Source of the DNA: Candidatus Cloacimonadota bacterium
GTDB taxonomy: Bacteria; Cloacimonadota; Cloacimonadia; Cloacimonadales; TCS61
Assembly: GCA_011372345.1 (NCBI GenBank)
Contig: DRTC01000143.1
Coordinates: forward strand, 1 to 8,079
DNA length: 8,079 nucleotides
Reading direction: 5' to 3'
The notes under the pieces: generated by a model
What the model saw: only the letters and a program-made list of their open reading frames with translations
The model's database searches: none
Told to the model about the DNA's origin: nothing
Position numbers and translations under genes: made by a program
Part shown: positions 6,146-8,079 of the stretch, one piece after another
How the letters are laid out: each line of letters begins with the position of its first letter
Numbering within the stretch: the first letter of the stretch is position 1

Positions 6146-6174
6146 CAAATAAAAATCTATAACTTCAAAGTCAA
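6146..6174 (-). promoter_or_regulatory. Candidate bamA promoter
   Basis: On the minus strand TTGACT (plus 6169-6174) is followed after 17 bases by TATTTG (6146-6151). The resulting leader would be about 35 bases to the ATG. A second TTGACG (6143-6148) with TATATT (6118-6123) is spaced 19 bases but would place the start almost on the ribosome binding site, so it is less likely. Confidence 0.4.
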
Positions 6175-6195
6175 AGTTTTTAATAGGAAATCTAA

Positions 6196-6228
6196 AAACT
6201 TGCCAAGTTTCAAAAACTTGGCAAGTTT
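6196..6228. repeat. Perfect 15-bp hairpin, double-palindrome family copy 2
   Basis: AAACTTGCCAAGTTT (6196-6210) and AAACTTGGCAAGTTT (6214-6228) pair perfectly around CAA, with one further A-T pair outside. Each arm is also a 7-1-7 palindrome. It lies upstream of both bamA and rpsT, where a terminator for neither would be expected, which favours a mobile or dispersed repeat over a plain terminator. TTTTATATAAGG follows on the plus strand. Confidence 0.75.
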
Positions 6229-6280
6229 TATATAAGGTTATACAAATTCGTTATTGTTTTTGAATGAACTTTTATTCCTA

Positions 6281-6308
6281 CCTTTTTGCGTATTTTGTGC
6301 CTTTTCAT
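6281..6308. repeat. Loosely periodic stretch
   Basis: The plus strand reads CCTTTTTGCG, TATTTTGTG, CCTTTTCAT in succession; on the minus strand these are A-rich units beginning ATG, CAC and CGC with a period of 9-10 bases. This resembles the 8-base periodic repeat at 3855-3878 in composition and wording but not in exact sequence. It may be a second degenerate copy of that sequence class. Confidence 0.3.
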
Positions 6309-6359
6309 GACTATCATAACTTTTTTGAAGATTTTAGAAATAGTTCTCTAAAAAACAAT

Positions 6360-6388
6360 TTGACACAAATTATTCCTATCTATTTTTG
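6360..6388 (+). promoter_or_regulatory. Candidate rpsT promoter
   Basis: A perfect TTGACA (6360-6365) is followed after 15 bases by TATTTTTG (6381-6388). The spacing is short for a standard sigma-70 promoter. However, TTTG (6359-6362) followed after 18 bases by TAnnTTTG (6381-6388) closely fits the promoter pattern of Bacteroidetes primary sigma factors, whose usual spacing is slightly longer. The leader to the rpsT ATG would be roughly 25 bases. Confidence 0.45.
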
Positions 6389-6408
6389 TCCCAGAAAATT
6401 ATAAAGAT

Positions 6409-6413
6409 GGAGG
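6409..6413 (+). promoter_or_regulatory. Ribosome binding site deciding the rpsT start
   Basis: GGAGG lies 5 bases before the ATG at 6419. It favours this start over the in-frame ATGs at 6386 and 6407, which would add 11 or 4 residues not found in S20 proteins; family members typically begin 'MPNHKSA'. Confidence 0.85.
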
Positions 6414-6418
6414 AAAAA

Positions 6419-6697
6419 ATGCCTAATCATAAATCTTGTGAAAAAAGATTGAGACAGGAAAAGAAAAGAGCGGCACGCAATCATTATGTGAAAGCAACGA
6501 TCAAAACTTTAGACAAAAAATTAAGAAGCGATCTGCCGATCGAGGAAAAAGAGAAATTATTATCTGAAGTATATTCCAAACTGGATAAAGCAGCGAAAAG
6601 AAATGTTATTCACAAAAGAACTGCTTCCCGCAGGAAAGCCAGATTAGCTGCATATTTCAACGAAGTGAAAGCAGAGAAGACTGAAAAAGCGGTATAA
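6419..6697 (+). CDS. rpsT: Small ribosomal subunit protein S20
   Basis: This 92-residue basic protein binds 16S rRNA in the body of the 30S subunit. The start 'MPNHKSCEKRLRQ' matches the usual 'HKSA.KR.RQ' opening, with a Cys where Ala is common. The C-terminal signature 'LDKAAKRNVIHKRTASRRKARL' is split here as 'LDKAAKRNVIHK' and 'RTASRRKARLA' (about residues 56-78), the most conserved part of the family. The length is close to the typical 85-90, with a short Lys/Glu-rich tail. The gene is apparently monocistronic, bounded by its own candidate promoter and a strong intrinsic terminator. It is divergent to bamA and is followed by ftsY on the same strand after 119 bases. Two copies of one hairpin repeat flank it. 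Confidence 0.96.
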   Translation: MPNHKSCEKRLRQEKKRAARNHYVKATIKTLDKKLRSDLPIEEKEKLLSEVYSKLDKAAKRNVIHKRTASRRKARLAAYFNEVKAEKTEKAV

Positions 6698-6708
6698 TAA
6701 TTTATATT

Positions 6709-6747
6709 AAAGCAGAATTCGAGAGTCTCGGATTCTGCTTTTTTTTT
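6709..6747 (+). terminator. Intrinsic terminator of rpsT
   Basis: AAAGCAGAAT (6709-6718) pairs with ATTCTGCTTT (6732-6741), then one T-G wobble, then CGAG (6720-6723) with CTCG (6727-6730), giving a 15-bp stem with loop AGT. An uninterrupted run of T residues (6739-6747) follows. It starts 11 bases after the stop codon. Confidence 0.93.
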
Positions 6748-6758
6748 AAATCAATATC

Positions 6759-6791
6759 AAACTTGCCAGATTTCAAAAATTTGGCAAGTTT
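6759..6791. repeat. Hairpin, double-palindrome family copy 3
   Basis: AAACTTGCCAGATTT (6759-6773) pairs with AAATTTGGCAAGTTT (6777-6791) around CAA; one of the 15 pairs is a G-T wobble. Compared with copy 2 it differs at two bases, both in the arms. It lies 25 bases before the ftsY start, so it could be part of the ftsY leader or a backup to the rpsT terminator (TTTT ends at 6792). Confidence 0.75.
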
Positions 6792-6816
6792 TCATACGGA
6801 TTTAATAGCAGGAAAA

Positions 6817-7869
6817 ATGGAAACAAACTACATAATTTATATTTTAGCAGCGATTATTTTGATAATGGTTATTCTTGTGATTTTATTTATCAAAAAAAAA
6901 TCATCACAAGAAAAAATTACCAAAAAGAAGAAACCGGAAAATAAAATATCAGAATCGGAAAATCTTCGCTCCAAATTAGCGAAAACCAAAAGCAGTTTTT
7001 TAGGAAAGATCGCTGAAACGATCAAATTAAGAGGAAAAGTTGACGAAGGATTGATGGATGATCTGGAAGAAATTCTCATCCAGGCAGATGTGGGAGTTGA
7101 GACAAGTCTCTTTATTATCGACAAATTGCGGGAAGAAATTCAATTGCATAAACTCACGAACCAGGCTGAAGTGCAAACACACCTTGAAAATATCATCAAA
7201 GAGATGCTGCTCAATGAATATGCCAAAGATTCGGATCATCTGAAAATTACTGATAAAAGACCTTTTGTAATCCTTTTTGCTGGTGTTAATGGAGTTGGTA
7301 AAACCACGACTATCGGTAAGCTGGCGAAAAGATTCAAAGATCAGGGTAAATCTATTCTTCTGATCGCGGGAGATACTTTCCGGGCAGCAGCGATCGAGCA
7401 ACTGTCCATCTGGGCAGAACGAGCAAATGTGGAAATCGTCAAGCAGCAGCAAGGTTCGGATGCATCGTCTGTTGTTTATGATGGCATAATGAAAGCGGTG
7501 AATCAAAATTTCGATGTAGTTTTAATCGATACTGCTGGTCGTCAGCATACTAAAGTGAACCTGATGAACGAACTTTCCAAAGTAGTGAGAACCATCAAAA
7601 AAATCGTTCCGGATGCTCCGCACGAAACGCTTCTTGTTATCGATGCCACAACAGGACAGAATGCGATTTCCCAAGCTGAGTTGTTTAATAAAACAATAAA
7701 TCTTTCCGGTCTGATCCTGACGAAACTGGACGGAACTGCCAAAGGCGGAATTGTGATCGGGATCAAGCATCAATTGAAAATCCCGGTAAAATTGATCGGA
7801 GTTGGTGAAAAACAAGAAGATCTGCGTGATTTTGATGTGAATGAATTTGTGGAAGCCGTGTTTGAATAA
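6817..7869 (+). CDS. ftsY: Signal recognition particle receptor FtsY
   Basis: This 350-residue SRP GTPase docks ribosome-SRP complexes at the inner membrane and hands them to the Sec translocon. I place the start at the ATG at 6817 (AGGA at 6810-6813, though only three bases away); earlier in-frame TTG codons at 6763 and 6781 lie inside a hairpin. Residues 5-25 ('YIIYILAAIILIMVILVILF') form a membrane segment followed by a Lys-rich stretch, in place of the long acidic A domain of E. coli FtsY. The four-helix N domain covers about 52-145 and the GTPase G domain about 150-350. Motifs (this numbering): P-loop 'GVNGVGKTT' 156-164, 'DTFRAAA' 186-192, 'DTAGR' 238-242, 'TKLDGTAKGG' from 302, 'GVGE' 328-331 and a closing 'DLRDF...F'. 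FtsY rather than Ffh, because there is no M domain. No clear own promoter is seen between the rpsT terminator and the gene. Confidence 0.95.
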   Translation: METNYIIYILAAIILIMVILVILFIKKKSSQEKITKKKKPENKISESENLRSKLAKTKSSFLGKIAETIKLRGKVDEGLMDDLEEILIQADVGVETSLFIIDKLREEIQLHKLTNQAEVQTHLENIIKEMLLNEYAKDSDHLKITDKRPFVILFAGVNGVGKTTTIGKLAKRFKDQGKSILLIAGDTFRAAAIEQLSIWAERANVEIVKQQQGSDASSVVYDGIMKAVNQNFDVVLIDTAGRQHTKVNLMNELSKVVRTIKKIVPDAPHETLLVIDATTGQNAISQAELFNKTINLSGLILTKLDGTAKGGIVIGIKHQLKIPVKLIGVGEKQEDLRDFDVNEFVEAVFE

Positions 7870-7950
7870 AAATTTCGATTTGAATGGAATGAATTTTTTA
7901 ATTCCAGATTAAAGAATCTTGAGTCCACTCTAAAAAGGTCAAATTCAATA

Positions 7951-8064
7951 AAATTGGAAACCGTTAAAACGGTTAATACTTTTTCCTGTTTCATTAACCA
8001 CCAACTTAAGTTGGTGGTTAATAAGAAGATAGAGGTCATTAACTGATTCATCAGTTTCCAAATT
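7951..8064. repeat. REPIN-like element with matched inverted ends
   Basis: The ends are inverted repeats: TTGGAAAC (7954-7961) and GTTTCCAA (8054-8061), with 10 of 11 matches when extended to 7951 and 8064. Inside each end lies a hairpin: AACCGTT (7959-7965) / AACGGTT (7968-7974) on the left, and AACTGAT (8041-8047) / ATCAGTT (8050-8056) on the right. Read outside-in, both ends follow the pattern GGAAAC, four bases, two-base loop, four complementary bases, GTTAAT. Between them is a perfect 30-base palindrome (7993-8022). No coding sequence lies in it. The layout fits REP pairs mobilised by RAYT transposases, but no transposase is in the window. Confidence 0.7.
7993..8022. repeat. Perfect 30-base palindrome
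   Basis: ATTAACCACCAACTT (7993-8007) is immediately followed by its exact reverse complement (8008-8022). With no spacer it cannot fold tightly at the very tip but can form a long cruciform or hairpin. It is flanked by ATTAAC/GTTAAT, the same six bases that close the two end hairpins of the surrounding element. Confidence 0.9.
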
Positions 8065-8079
8065 TCGGGCAAAATTTCA

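Larger units (their letters stand above)
6107..6418. other. Divergent intergenic region between bamA and rpsT
   Basis: This 312-base AT-rich stretch has no credible gene. It holds a probable bamA promoter (6146-6174, minus strand), a perfect 15-bp hairpin (6196-6228), a stretch with loosely periodic 'CCTTTTTGCG / TATTTTGTG / CCTTTTCAT' units (6281-6308), and a probable rpsT promoter (6360-6388). Confidence 0.7.

Noticed and set aside
6386..6418. 11-residue N-terminal extension of S20
   Set aside because: It overlaps the candidate promoter and the GGAGG site, and S20 proteins begin at the 'MPNHKS' position.
6763..6816. 18-residue N-terminal extension of FtsY from a TTG codon
   Set aside because: The TTG lies in the hairpin repeat and has no ribosome binding site; the ATG at 6817 with an AGGA before it is better.
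7027..7506. 159-codon minus-strand frame inside ftsY
   Set aside because: Antisense to the conserved N and G domains of FtsY; explained as a shadow frame.
7885..7905. Terminator of ftsY
   Set aside because: GGAAT and ATTCC can pair around a T-rich loop, but the stem is only 5 bp and no T-run follows it; no clear terminator of ftsY is seen before the palindromic element.
7770..8072. 100-codon minus-strand frame over the ftsY end and the palindromic element
   Set aside because: It runs through the ftsY C-terminus and the 30-base palindrome; the protein has no recognisable features.

Overview
The window looks like a chromosomal piece of a Gram-negative, low-to-moderate G+C bacterium. BamA, the outer-membrane assembly factor, shows a diderm envelope. 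A secreted FG-GAP repeat protein ends in a 'NFPNPFN...' domain of the type IX secretion (Por) sorting kind. That domain, together with many small palindromic intergenic repeats, suggests the Fibrobacteres-Chlorobi-Bacteroidetes superphylum, for example Cloacimonadota or a neighbouring candidate phylum. The phylum is an inference; the outer membrane is well supported.

Layout. Positions 48-1010 encode an unassigned 320-residue protein with a C-terminal fibronectin-III-like domain. A 351-base gene-free stretch (1011-1361) is packed with unrelated palindromic repeats. Positions 1362-2855 encode a secreted protein of seven 55-residue FG-GAP repeats plus a sorting domain, closed by a strong terminator. 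A 54-base imperfect hairpin follows, then a DinJ/RelB-YafQ type toxin-antitoxin pair (3051-3597). On the minus strand lies a remnant of the C-terminus of an RND efflux pump (3637-3840), next to an 8-base periodic repeat. Then comes bamA (3884-6106, minus). A 312-base divergent intergenic region separates bamA from rpsT (6419-6697, ribosomal protein S20), which ends in an intrinsic terminator. ftsY (6817-7869, signal recognition particle receptor) has a predicted N-terminal membrane anchor. The right edge (7951-8064) holds a 114-base REPIN-like element built from two inverted, structurally matched hairpin ends around a perfect 30-base palindrome.

How it fits together. bamA, rpsT and ftsY are core genes for outer-membrane protein insertion, translation and co-translational membrane targeting. 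The left half is accessory: a surface or secreted repeat protein, a toxin-antitoxin module, a gene remnant and repeats. The most unusual signal is the intergenic DNA. At least three palindromic designs occur, and in two of them different copies or ends keep the fold while changing the bases, as expected for mobile REP/REPIN-like sequences or selected hairpins. No complete transposase, CRISPR array, tRNA or rRNA was found.
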